NCBI GenBank assembly: GCA_051294375.1
Contig: CM119265.1
Span: 10,557,042-10,621,041, forward strand
From: Paraspadella gotoi
Taxonomy: Eukaryota > Chaetognatha
DNA: 64,000 bases
Reading direction: 5' to 3'
Shown: positions 15,090 through 25,963 of the stretch, piece after piece
How positions within the stretch are numbered: position 1 is the stretch's first letter
How the letters are laid out: each line of letters opens with the position of its first letter
Notes under the pieces: model-generated
Database searches by the model: none
Told to the model about the DNA's origin: nothing
Seen by the model: the letters and a program-made list of their open reading frames with translations, nothing else
Translations under genes and position numbers: made by a program

Positions 15090-15804
15090 CGTTTGGTTCT
15101 AGACAAGCAATTACTTCAGTTTTTCAACTTTTCTCGTTTACAAACATTGTTTACCGTTTGAACGGATGGAAACAAAACTGTAAAATTTTAAAATATAAAT
15201 AATAGCAACATGGGAAGACAAGCATAAACATGATCTGAGATAAGTAAAACGCGTAATATTAAAAATCAAGTGTCAAGTTGTTAAAAACAATATTTTTTTT
15301 CGGAAAATCAGACTCAAGTGAAACATGGGACTTAACAATCAAAACAATCGTTAGATGAAAGAAAAGGCGTATGACAAATATGTTTAAGAAAAAAAAGTTA
15401 AAAATCTTAAAGTATAGTGTTCTCGCCAAAGAAAATTAAGGAAAAAATACTATATTTTAATTTGCATATTGCAGTAAATCATAATGAATTGGAAATTCAA
15501 AAAAAAAAAATATTTGAGTCAATATAATACAAAGAAAATGTACGCACATTTCAAATGCCTCACTTATGGAACTTGATAACTAGATACATTGTTTGGTAGT
15601 TAAACCATAAACCTACAAAAAAAAGATAGAAATTGTTTATTATTATTGTAATGGCTTCTTAAGAGAAGTAGCGATCGAGAATAGGAGTGGTTCAACCTAG
15701 ACTAGGATGCGATGATAGTTACTCACTGATATTGATGAGCGATAATGTTGATGATACCAACAATATGATGATAGTCATTCACTGATTTGAAGAGAGTCAT
15801 TCAT

Positions 15805-15925
15805 TGATGTGATGATAATCATTCCTTGATGCGATGATAATCATTCACTGATGCGATGATAATCATTCACTGATGCGATGATAATCATTCACTGATGCGA
15901 TGATAATCATTCACTGATGCGATGA
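15805..15925 (+). repeat. 22-bp tandem repeat (minisatellite)
   Basis: The unit GATGCGATGATAATCATTCACT is repeated about five times almost perfectly, with diverged units extending upstream to about 15700 (GATGATAGTTACTCACTGAT and similar). Each unit contains the imperfect palindrome TGATAATCA. Copy number may be collapsed in the assembly. Confidence 0.85.
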
Positions 15926-16481
15926 TTACTATAGTCTATCCGCTGCAGAACTAAACTATTCTTTAAGCGAATCAGAAGAGGCAGCGCCTGACAAAAGAAA
16001 AAATATATATATAATTTAAAGAAATAAAAGAAAGACAAAAAAAGTCACAACCGTTTAAAATTAGAAATTGTTACTTTTTTTCGTTTAGAAGTTGTAAAAT
16101 TTAAAATTTAAACATAGCTTCCCATCAAAAAGGTCTTTTAAAATCACGTTTTATATAGTATTCTATATAAAAATTTGCATATTATAAAAATTTGCATATT
16201 GCAGTAGATCATAATGAGAAAGAAATTCAAACAAAAAATACTTAAATCCATATGAAACATGACAATTGCAAATATTTGAAAGATGAGAAGCCATATCTAA
16301 ACTTTTAAATCGCATACGTTTATAAAAATCCATCGTAATTCGTAGTTTTATTAAAAAAAAAAAAAATTGTAAGAAACAAGGAAGGTGTTACTTATCATAT
16401 CATTTAGTCCTTATAGTTTATAAGATTTCTTTGGTAGACATGATGTATTAACCTTTCTTTTTCGTTGTTAGTTTGATAATA

Positions 16482-16566
16482 GAAAAAAAAGTTTTAATGA
16501 TTTTTTACAACGAATAATAATAAAAACAAATTCGTTGTAAAAAATCATTAAAACTGTTTTTTCTAC
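16482..16566. repeat. Short foldback related to hammerhead-element ends
   Basis: The arms contain GTTTTAATGATTTTTTACAA and its complement around a ~20-bp A/T loop. The TTCGTTGTAAAAAATC phrase is the same 3'-end sequence that follows the hammerhead-like core at 50.5 kb. This is probably a solo inverted end of that family. Confidence 0.6.
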
Positions 16567-16871
16567 TAAGATTTTTTTAAAAACAAAAGGCGGCGCCAGT
16601 AGTTGCTTAGATTTGATTTTTAAAAAAGGGAGCAACAAACTATAAACAAGTTATAAGCGTTTTTAACGTAAGTGGGACAGACCGACGGACAGACATACCG
16701 ACAACTAAAAAGCGTGACGCCGACGCAGACAACGACTACAACGTCGTCTGGCGAGATAAAAATAGTATAGCAATTAGCGATACGTTAGGAAACTTTCTGC
16801 CCAATAAACAATATCTGGAATGTTCTGAAGCAATGACTCAAGCACCTTTGCATTCTCGATCATTATCAAAC

Positions 16872-19800
16872 TCAATGAGACCTAAAGATTTTCTTCCCTA
16901 TCGTCGTCGCCGAGCCGGCACTACCACCAGCCCCACTCGCTCCCATCAACGGTGTTAAAATCTCAAGGGTCTTATGGGTCGCCGATCTCATGGCGAAGGT
17001 GGGTACGGCGGTGGAGAAGAGTGCGACAAATTGCAGCGGCGGGGCGTTGACGGCGTAGCACTTGTGATTGTCGGAGCATTGGTAAATTTCGGCGATTTGA
17101 TGAATTCCCATCGAAGTTTGCACGAAGCCGCGACCGAGCCGGTTGTCGAGATCCGCAGGAGAAACCGAATCATTCCGAGAGTTTTTCTCCACTTTTTGGG
17201 GGTCACCTCCGTCGGCGAGCGGTTCGGGTTCGTCAAACTTCGACAGAGGCGGAGGCAGAGGAAAAAACTGACCGCTGATTTTCCTTAGTTAAAAAATTAA
17301 AACCTTTGATTTTAAGATTTATATATGCAATATATACTGGAGTAGAAAAGCCGACCGACCTGTAATAACTTCTTAGAAATTCAATTCGGGAAGAGATTCC
17401 GGGGCTGACCGTTCGACGCTCTTCCGACGCCGACGGTTGCACTGACCAGAGACAGCGGCTTCGATCGATATCGACCAGAAGAAATCCCATGAGACTGAAA
17501 CATGAGACAAAATTAATTATTATAATATTAATATTATTATTATAATCTTGCAAGCCAATTCAAAGAATTACTTTGGATCAAACTTGACTGATTCTGGAAC
17601 GAATCTCGGTGCCAATTTGGTCAATGAGCGGATGGCATCGAAGGCGGGTCGCCAGAAACGTTCCACTTCGGTCAAGAGTGAGGCCAACGAAGGTTGAGGA
17701 CCGCAAATCACGGCCAGTTCTGCGCCTGCCCGTTTCAAAATATTTGTGAATCGGAACGTTCACGTCACCTTCGATCAAAAAAAGTCCATCTTCAACCACG
17801 GCTCACCAGCCATAAGTCGAAAAGTTAGCAGCCTGTGGGCGATCTTCGGACTCCCGACGGGGAGAAACACAGGAACGTCCCGCGAATTGGCTTGAGGTAG
17901 CGACGCGACGAGGAGGAGCATCAAGGACTGTTCCAAGGGCGGCAGGGACCACCATCGATCTGTGGCAAACGCGAGGCGATTGTGAATCATGAGGCAACCG
18001 TAAGGGCTTTGGGCGGATGTGGTAAAAGAGTCCAAAATGGGCTGAGAAAAATAATTGAGGCTATAAATTTTAAAAAAATGTTCGTAGTGGGAAGTTAAAG
18101 AACCGTTTAAAAACCTGGAGATGTACGTGATCTGGGGAGTGCAAGACATCGACTGCCCTCGTCAGATCGGCCATACAAGAGACAAGGTCGTTCTGCCCGT
18201 TGCGCAGCAAATGATCCACCAAAGTTAAGGACAACTTGACTTCCTTTTTCAGTCTTTCCACGTTGCGTATCGACAGAGAAACGACGTCTTCCGAACCCGA
18301 GAGAAGAACGACTGTAAAAGTGGCAATAAAACAAAAAGCTGTATTAGGCCTCCAAAAATATCCCACTTTGGAAAAGTTGTTGGTTCTTGCAAAGTTTCTC
18401 ATTCCAATTTTATTGATAAAACGAATATCACAATGAAAAATTTCTCAGGAAGAGAATTATGGACTTTCCACCACTTTATGTGGCGTACCACTTCCGGTTA
18501 AAAAATAACTTGTTTTTAGGAATAAACGATTTTAAACTTAAATTATTTATTTTATGGTTAATTATACACAGCTGAATGTTATTTTACTTTTTATGAATTA
18601 TAATTTAATGTAAATTTTTAAAAATATTAAATATTTTTATCAATATTACCTCGAAATAAAAAAGACAGGAAATAATCTATTTTTGAAAGATTTTTCAAAT
18701 ACTATTCTTTTAAATTAACAATTATTTTACTATTATATTTTTATAAATATGTGTTTAATATTTTTTTATTAGTTAACTGATCCATAATGACATTAATAAG
18801 AACAATTGTGAATAAGGCGATAAGTGGGCTGAAGACTGCATTCAGTAACTTCTATGCCCCCTCAGCAGCCACAGTCCTGGGCTTGGAACCAGGCTTGAGG
18901 GTTTTCCACGCCTCCATAGTGGTCTACGGTCGTCCCTTTGCTTCCCACAGGGTCGTTACCAGTTGAGATTGAACCCGGTACCTAGTGGTCATGAGCTGAT
19001 GGCTTTACTCAATGAGCAACCGGGTCACGACTGAAGGTGTTATGATTATTGGCAGGGTGGATTTAGGCCATGCCCGACTACACAATTATTAACAATAATT
19101 AAAATATTTTGATTAAAAATAAAGTGCAAAATACAAAATAATCTTTGAAGAAGTAAAAATAAATTTAAAAAATAGAAAGTTGTATCTTTTCCTTTCTTTT
19201 CATTTTTATTATTAATATTAGAGTTCAATGAAAATAAAAATCTCTACAACTTTAACTCTAATAAAAATATAATGATGAAAGATGGATAGATGCCTTAACT
19301 CACCATAGCCAGTCCAAAACGGCAAGACAGCTATTTTTTAAATGAATAATTTATATAGTTTGTATTGCATTGTCACCAAAAATTGCGAGCGGACGTCGCG
19401 ATAAATGATTATAGAGAATCGATGCTTCCTAGACAACTAATTCTTGTGCTAACTCAGCACTAAAACTCTCGGTTACGTAGATATAGCGCCGAGGAAACGA
19501 GGCCACCGGATCTAAGGCCCAATGACGATTGTAACGTCTCAAGCGCAGACCTGAGGTCCAGACGATAGAGAAATGCCCAGACTACAAGGTCATGTAGCAA
19601 GTATAAAGTAATTGTACTACTGACTGTATTAGAAGTCTGGGCAAAATAAATATATTCTGGCAACTTGAGTAAACCTCGGTTATCAAAGAATCCTTTCACC
19701 GAACTACAGTCAAGCCTCAGTCGTCTTCGTTTCCTTACATTGTAAAGTTTCTCTCATTCGAATTTCAAGCCAGTAACGAAAACAATGTTTTTTCTCCCTT

Positions 19801-22759
19801 TTTAATTGTATTGTTATGCAACTACATTTTTAACCTTCCAATAATATCATATGAAAATATGAAAATAAATATTTTTCTAAATTGAAAAATATAGTGAATC
19901 TTAAAGACATAATATCAACTGTGAAGGTTTAAAGGTAACTTTGAGGACACCGATATTACTAACTTATAAAATTAATGACATAATATAGATTATTAAATTA
20001 TGCTAAACTCATTTCTTTTTCCCCCCTATCGTTTGAATAATCTTATTTAAAAAATATGGGTGCATATAATTTTTTTATTACCATCATAATTTGTGAGAAG
20101 CACAATTTAATTTATTCCAAAGTTTTACCCAAATTTTTTGCGAGACTGTTTCTCTCCCTCAATTTTATCCCTCCTTTCACTGGATTTGAAAGCCTTTAAA
20201 TCTTGAAATAAAAATTTTTTAGCATAATTTTACTTTTGCAAAGCTGGGTTAGGGGAGGTTTAGGGTTATGGGTGGTTTATGAGTGGTTATGGTTAAGACG
20301 GTTTAGGGTTAAGGTAATTTTTTTAAAAGTAGATTTTTAAGTGGTTTTTCCAAAGGCCAAAACATCAGTTAGTGAAAGTTTTTACCCATAATTTTGTCAA
20401 AAGCCAGCATTTTATAATATAAAGCCTTTTTTAATTGTTATCCTTTGACATACAAAATGTAATTTATAAAGCAAAACCAAATAATTAGGTATTAAGATTA
20501 TAAGTAACTGTATTTTGATTAATTACTAAGTGTGCTGGCTCAATAATTGCTTGCTTCTTTCAAAAATTCTTATCTTTTTTCAACCGGAAGTGGTTTGCGC
20601 AAAAAGTGGCGCGGAAAGTCCATATAGCGCATCCGGAGAAATTTTTAATGGTGATATTCGTTTTCTCCACCTAATTTGGAATGAGAAACTTTGCGAGAAT
20701 CAAGAACTTTAAAAAAAGTTTGATATTCCTGGGAGATCTAACATGTATCAATATAAAACATATCATTTTAAAAAATCTTGATAATGAGAAACCATATCCA
20801 AATTTTTAACTTTTGTAATTAGATACGAAAGTAATGTATTTCAACAACGATTTATTTACAAGGACGGGACACGTTTCGGCTTTGATTCAAGCCTTCATCA
20901 GCGCTTTTCAAAGCCGAAACATGTCCCGTCCTTTTAAATAAATAATTGTTGAAATAAATTATTTTTGCATCAAATCACATTTTTATAAAAAACAATTGTA
21001 ATTCGTAGTAGTCTATATAAAAATAAATATTTATTTTACAAACAAATACTTGTATCAATATGAAACATATTATTTTAAAAGATCTTGATGATGAAAGACC
21101 ATATCTAAATTTTTAACTTCCTACAATTACACACATTTATAATATCTAATTGTAAAAAACCAAAAGTAAACCTAAATCTCGCCCAAAACGAGTCTAGGCC
21201 TGTCTGCCGAGATTGTCGCAATTGCATAAGAAAAGTCTGGATTGACGACAAATTTTGATACTAAAAAAAATCAAATTTGAAAAAAAAAAAAATTATAAAC
21301 AGAAAGAAAAAGAAGAAAAGAATAAATAAAGAATAGAAAGGAAAGAAAGGAAAGAAAGAATAGAAAAAAAAGAATAGAAAGGAAAGAAAGAATAGAAAGG
21401 AAAGAAAGAATAGAAAGGAAAGAAAGAATAGAAAGGGGAAAAAAGAAAATTAATTTATAAACAGAAAGAAAAATTCTATTTTGCGATTGTCAATTTACAG
21501 TTACAGTTTCTGAAAAAAAAAACCAAAAAAAAAAAACCTTTTTCATTTTCAAAAGAATAAATATAAAACAGTAAAATAACTTATTTTCGAGTTTAATTTT
21601 TAGCAAGTGCTAAGACTGGAGTAACATTATTGAAGGTACTTTTGTTTTACTTTAAGCACGCATAAGCGAGCAGTTTGATCGAATGCGACCTCTCTAAACA
21701 CTGTCAGCATTCCCAGACAAAAGACAAAGTGAAACTTGAATCAGACTGACGAAGTGAAGTAAAGACTAAATTGAAATAAAAACCCGATGTTACTATAGCA
21801 AAATGATAACATGCACGAATGCGATGCCTAATTTTACGAGTTCAACCCAAATCAATTTTTTTTTAAAATAAAAACACAGAGAGAGAGAGAGAGAAAAGAA
21901 AGAAATCAAATGGCAGCAGCAGAAGCAGCAGGAGAAAAGAGAGAAAAAGAGAGAGCCCCTGCAGAGCCAGCTGCAGACTCTTTTTTTTCCCTATGATTAT
22001 GAATCAGTGAATAGGGAAAAGAGAGAGGGAGAGAGACATGTAATTAAAAGAAAAAAGAGAGAGAGAGAGAAATATGAAAATAAAAGAGAGAAAATTTGTT
22101 TGTTTTGATAAAACGTAAACAAAACATATTTAATAACTGTCCAGACTCAATTTTAAGCACATCGATGATGAGAAGCTGTATATAAATTTTCAGCTTCATA
22201 AACCCAAATTTAATCATAAAAAAGGCGATCTATAATTTGGAACGACGACGACGACGATAACGACGACGATAACGACGACGCCGACGCCACTTATGCGCAA
22301 AAGTGTTACAATATCGTCGCAAACGCTTAGCGATTGCGACGATAAAAAATAAGAAGGAAAACGAAAAGTGAAAGAGGAGATCGTCTCTACCCGCGTTGTA
22401 GACCAAATCGAGAAAGTTGAGGGCGTGTCGATCATGACTGGCGCCGTCGTCTCCAGTGACAAGGATCAGCGTCAACGCGTCCTCGAACATCTTCCACACG
22501 ACGTGACCGTGCTCCGTGCGCGCGCTCTGAAGGATCGCGTCCTGAATGAGATATTATTACTATTAGTTTAATTCAAAATATTGACATCACGCAACGACGC
22601 GACAGAGCAAAATGGAATCTTTTATACCTGAGCCGCGCCGAACATGTGGACGCCGTTCAATCCACCGATGACGGGGAACGGCAGAGGCTTCAAATCACCC
22701 TTCGATCGAGAGAAAATCGGAACGCCCCCGCCAGAGGTCAGGCAGAGCAGATAAGCCAT
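16872..22759 (-). CDS. FUZ: Fuzzy planar cell polarity effector (CPLANE subunit)
   Basis: FUZ works with Inturned and WDPCP in the CPLANE complex, which recruits intraflagellar transport proteins to basal bodies for cilium assembly. Its longin-like domains form part of a guanine-nucleotide exchange module. Seven exons (22759-22628, 22541-22391, 18311-18115, 18041-17807, 17725-17572, 17494-17360, 17274-16872) join in frame to 468 residues; human FUZ has 418. Matching landmarks are the N-terminal LLCLTSGGGVPIFSRS, FPVIGGLNGVHMFG, SIRNVERLKKEV, TDRWWSLPPLEQ, DVPVFLPVGSPKIAHRLLTF, AVICGPQPSLASL, and a C-terminal KTLEILTPL. The exon 5 acceptor at 17726 was chosen because upstream sequence has an in-frame stop. 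Intron 2 (22390-18312) is 4 kb and repeat-filled, while the others are about 60-90 bp. The Ala/Gly-rich tail after LTPLMG is longer than in vertebrates. Confidence 0.9.
18825..19075 (-). repeat. tRNA-derived SINE, copy 1
   Basis: Read on the - strand, it begins near 19070 with a GCCTAAAT-type lead. It then carries a tRNA-like head with an A-box-like TTGCTCATTGAGTAAAGCC and a perfect B-box-type GGTTCAATC, followed by a ~130-bp body ending GCAGTCTTCAGCCCAC. It matches the + strand copy at 44956-45255 over its whole length with scattered substitutions. It lies in FUZ intron 2, in the same orientation as the gene. Confidence 0.8.
20235..20320 (+). repeat. Degenerate telomere-like repeats (TTAGGG type)
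   Basis: GGTTAGGGGAGGTTTAGGGTTATGGG and later GGTTTAGGGTTAAGG occur in a G-rich stretch bounded by TTTTACTTTTGC on the left and a partly complementary GCAAAAG-like stretch further right. It resembles the CCCTAA-bearing element at 12.8-13.1 kb in reverse orientation. Confidence 0.55.
20841..20950. repeat. Foldback element with hammerhead-like core
   Basis: Arms with AGGACGGGACA and its complement enclose the motif described at 20857-20905. The outer arms contain CAACAACGATTTATTTA and its diverged complement. It lies within FUZ intron 2. Confidence 0.7.
20857..20905 (-). ncRNA. Hammerhead-ribozyme-like motif 1
   Basis: On the - strand the order is CTGATGA (20901-20895), one extra A, stem II GGCTT/AAGCC with loop GAATCA, then GAAAC (20877-20873), and GTGTC as the putative stem III plus cleavage triplet. 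All nucleotides of the hammerhead catalytic core (CUGANGA, GAAA) are present in the right order with a paired stem II. Stem III is very short, as in Penelope-like-element and retrozyme ribozymes that work as dimers. The extra A before stem II is shared by every copy here. Activity is inferred. Confidence 0.55.
21205..21655 (+). repeat. Terminal segment of dispersed repeat (also in ITFG1 intron 1)
   Basis: Blocks such as AAGTCTGGATTGACGACA (21234), AAAACAGTAAAATAACTT (21565) and TTTTTAGCAAGTGCTAAG (21597) recur in the same order at 36125-36340, and in noisier form at 38220-38340 and 42340-42480. Here the middle is expanded by GAAA-type repeats. The shared boundaries show a mobile family whose main body in ITFG1 intron 1 is GC-rich. 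Confidence 0.75.
21290..21445 (+). repeat. Purine-rich microsatellite
   Basis: Roughly 150 bp of A/G sequence is built from AGAAAGGAAAGAAAGAAT-like units repeated several times. It interrupts the dispersed repeat terminus at 21205-21655. Confidence 0.85.
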
Positions 22760-23608
22760 GTTTAAGACGAGAGTGTGAGTGTATGACTTAATTGATTTCG
22801 TATTCCACTACTTTTTCATGGTTCGTCTTTTCGAGTCCAGACACCGGCTGAGCTTGGTAAAAACGCGACTTGGCTTTGCTAATGTTTTTTTCAATAAAAC
22901 TATTTCGATGTACAGGACGGAGGTCGCAGTAAGTAGAAAGCGATGAAGTCGAATGGAATGATCGATAAGAGATCGACCTCGAATGATAAGAAACAGTCGA
23001 GACGATTCGCTATAAAATAAATACAAAAAGACGGAGTAGCTTAAAGTTATCAAGAGAACTCGAAAAGAAAACAAGAAAGCACAGTATTACTATTACACTA
23101 CAAGTCCCAAAAATTAACAATGACAGCGTTACTGTTATTCATAATACAGCCAATTAAAAAGCCCATAGAAATCAGTTAGAATCACGCCAAGTCTTGGTAG
23201 AAAACATCGAAAATATTCCAAAAAGAAAAAAGACAATTACAAAACACTAACATCAAAACAATAAATCAATGTTGCAGTACGATAAATTGTAAACGTGAAT
23301 TACAATCTCATAATTAGTCTCGTAAATTAATTCTCGGGTCTCAGCCACTAACTACTATAATGAGAAAGGACTTTTTTATCCTGCCTCTCAAAGCTAAAAC
23401 GTTTTCGCTTCCGCTCTTAATTTTAACAGAAAAAAAAATTATGCACTGTATGAAAGAAAACGCGTTCAAATACAGTCAGCCTACACTACGTCAAAGCCTA
23501 ACTAAGAAAAAGTTATAAATACACAACTGCGTATTTATATATACTAATCTATCTGTTGGCAAAACTTTTAAAACAAAACCATTTCTTTGGTTATTTTTTA
23601 TCCCTTAG
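22760..23608. other. Spacer FUZ to TMEM179
   Basis: About 850 bp holds the FUZ promoter and TMEM179 3' UTR. It is AT-rich with no convincing ORF; the 88-codon - strand ORF at 22808 shows no family resemblance. No repeats were recognised. Confidence 0.4.
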
Positions 23609-25402
23609 CTACAAGGGAAGGTTCCGCGCGGCTTGAACGGTCTCCATGAGTTTTTCAGTTTCTCTAGAGAGAGAACTGGAAAAAGGCTGGCCACCGCCAA
23701 TGTAGCTGTGCACGTGATGCAGCTTGAGGGAGGCTAGAATCAAATTGGAGATCCAGAGAAGCCAGGACAACCATGCGCCGAACTGAGCATAGTCCAAGTG
23801 AGAGTAAAATCCTAATGAATAAAAAAGGCGTTAGTATGACGACAAGATGCAGAAAAGGTTTTGGGCGTCAGGGTTTCGCTTCGGTTACCGTGAAGACGCA
23901 CGCTCTGACGATGAGGTTCATCGAAAACGACTTCTTGACTTTCTGCCTTAGAACATTCGTCGATGGGCGAAGCAGGAGCGAGTAGCAACGAACAAAACCC
24001 TTGAAAGCCGATGCTGCACAATTGAAAAAAGCTTTCAAGAATTGCCATAAATGTGTATTAAATACGTAATTTCTTTAGTTGATTATCTCACCTGAGTATC
24101 ATGGAAGTTATAAAGAATAAAAAAATGTTTAGGAGGCAAACAATGAAGTCAACGAACGCTGGCAAAAATGCAGAGGGGATACTTCTGGAGAGATTGCATG
24201 AAAGACGGATGATCTGTTGCGCAAAAAGACAAAATTCGTAGAGAACAAACGATTTATGTATAGAACTTCTAAGTAGTCAAGAATGATCTGAAAATACGTA
24301 CTTGCACAAATGACGCAACCATAGAGGTCATGCCCATGAAGATATTAAAATTGCACAGGGACTGTTCGCCCCAACTTGTCATGAAGAGCTCGGGGAGGTT
24401 ACCTAAAATTAACCAAATTGTTGACATCTTGGAGATATATTTATATTATATGCTCTATGCTTATGACTTTACTCCCCTTAAGCTAGCTATATACTTCAAG
24501 CATGCGAGCGTTCTACTACAGCAAGTTAGCATCTCGTGTTCAACAAGTAAGTTAATTGGTATATTAATTAGGAATACTACTTAAGCTATGTATACTAAAG
24601 CGTAGCAAAAATATTAAAATCAAGTAGAATCAAAATTCGAATAGTAGATCACGAACAGGCTTGTACCTGTGAACATTCTTAAATAAAAAAAAAAAATTAT
24701 TTTTCAATTTTCGCATACGCCATATTTATACATAGTACTCGCCATAGAAAATGTTAAATTTTTAGAATGTTTTTTTCTTATTTTTAAAAGCAGATTCGAA
24801 TTCCTCACGAAAAGTTGATATCAGGAAATATAACTCTTTTTAGAAAATTATTTCATTAAGAGGATCAAAATCCTAAAAACTATTATTATTAACCTATAAT
24901 TAAATTTTATTATAAAACATAGTTTTTTTAAATTTTTAAAAACTTAATGAAAGAATTTTTGATTAAGACTTATATTTTCTTTTATCAACTTTTTATGAGG
25001 AATTCGAATCTGCTTTCAAAACTAAGAAAACATTATTTTAAAATTTTAACATTTTCTATGGTAAGTATAAATGTGTGCGAAAATTGAGAAATTTAAAAAC
25101 GATTTTTTTTATATATCAATGTTCTTTAGTCCAAGACTGTTCATGATTAACTATTCGAATTTTGGTCTGCAACTTTCACTACGCCTTAATGTATACTGTT
25201 TTTTTAGGACCAATTAGCTCTCTTACACATGTATAATTTTCTACAAACCTGATGACTCGTTGAAACGCCATTCTCCCGAGGAAAAGAGCAAACAATGCCC
25301 GCTGAGGTCTTCTTGACTCAAAGACACGGGAACGAAAATGAAAAATGAGACGATAAAGGTCACCACATACGCGCAAAGTTGAAGCTGCTGCAAGATGGTC
25401 AT
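23609..25402 (-). CDS. TMEM179: TMEM179 family four-pass membrane protein
   Basis: This membrane protein of unknown biochemical role has five exons (25402-25249, 24402-24302, 24213-24092, 24013-23889, 23811-23609) joining in frame to 234 residues; human TMEM179 has 233. The first transmembrane helix is CAYVVTFIVSFFIFVPVSL, followed by GHCLLFSSGEW, matching the family's GRCLLFTEGMW. The second and third hydrophobic segments lie around FNIFMGMTSMVASFV and FVDFIVCLLNIFLFFITSM. The last is in AQFGAWLSWLLWISNLILA, equivalent to the family's AQFGLWASWLAWL. An extracellular Cys-containing loop (PIDECSKAE) sits between the last two helices, as in the human protein. Vertebrates have TMEM179 and TMEM179B; this gene could be ancestral to both. 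Intron 1 contains a 610-bp inverted-repeat transposon. Confidence 0.85.
24589..25198. mobile_element. 600-bp TIR element family, copy 1
   Basis: The ends read GTATACTAAAGCGTAG at left and CTACGCCTTAATGTATAC inverted at right. The whole element folds back: for example CAGATTCGAATTCCTCACGA on the left pairs with the complementary TGAGGAATTCGAATCTGC on the right. There is no coding capacity. It is closely related to copies at 31488-32112 and 48074-48639 and lies wholly within TMEM179 intron 1. Confidence 0.8.
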
Positions 25403-25963
25403 TTTTTTAAAGTTTACAATTTTTTTTTTGGTTTCGAGATTGTCTGCCGAAAAAAAAATTTCACTGTCCGATTTTCCAAGTCATTTTCCTTTATTTAAAA
25501 AAAAGAAAGAAATTTAAAAGTAATTTTAAAGAAAATAAGATAACTCAAAGAATGACAATAACTGTATTTAATCCGGGGAGAGAAAAATGTACACGACGGA
25601 GCGAACATCTCCCCCCGAAAATGACGAGGACGCGTCGACGAGCGAGGATTTAAATAGAATTTACATATATTCTAATATAGTAACAAAATGCAATATAAAT
25701 TATCTCGATGAAAAAAAACCCGGTGTTTTGATTTTTCCACGACGACGAAATTGCATTCCAAGTGCGACGAATTTTCAGTTTTGTACACCAAATCGGTTTT
25801 TTTCATAATTTTTTTAACTAGTGAATACTTTTAACTGCGTCTAATTTTTTTTTTTTTTTTTTTGAGGAGGAGGAGGGGGATACGATCTTGCTAGCTAAAA
25901 AAAAAAAGAGGCCAATGAAAAGTAGATCGATCCCGAACAATGGATCATTAATCTATCCCGAGG
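25403..25963. other. Spacer TMEM179 to WIPI2
   Basis: This 560-bp, AT-rich stretch has a long T run near 25845 and a GGAGGAGG stretch after it. It should contain the TMEM179 promoter and WIPI2 3' UTR. No gene or clear repeat was seen. Confidence 0.4.

Larger units (their letters stand above)
15090..16871. other. Intergenic region RAD1 to FUZ
   Basis: There is no gene here. It contains an AT-rich spacer, a 22-bp tandem repeat (15805-15925), a short foldback (16482-16566), and two copies of an AAAATTTGCATATTGCAGTA-like phrase (about 15460 and 16190) that point to another dispersed repeat. The FUZ 3' UTR should lie just below 16872. Confidence 0.45.
18312..22390. other. FUZ intron 2, filled with repeats
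   Basis: This 4.1-kb intron has no nested gene I can support. It contains a SINE (18825-19075), a TG...CA segment with a 79-codon ORF at about 19440-19740 that might be a solo LTR, telomere-like G-rich repeats (20235-20320), a hammerhead-bearing foldback (20841-20950), a purine-rich microsatellite (21290-21445) and a 3' end copy of the repeat also found in ITFG1 intron 1 (21205-21655). GAGA tracts lie near 21880-22075. Confidence 0.5.

Noticed and set aside
15805-15925. CRISPR-like array
   Set aside because: The 22-bp units are contiguous with no unique spacers and the DNA is animal nuclear. It is a minisatellite.
19440-19740. 79-codon ORF and a TG...CA segment that might be a solo LTR
   Set aside because: No target-site duplication, primer-binding site or second copy is visible, and the ORF shows no family resemblance.
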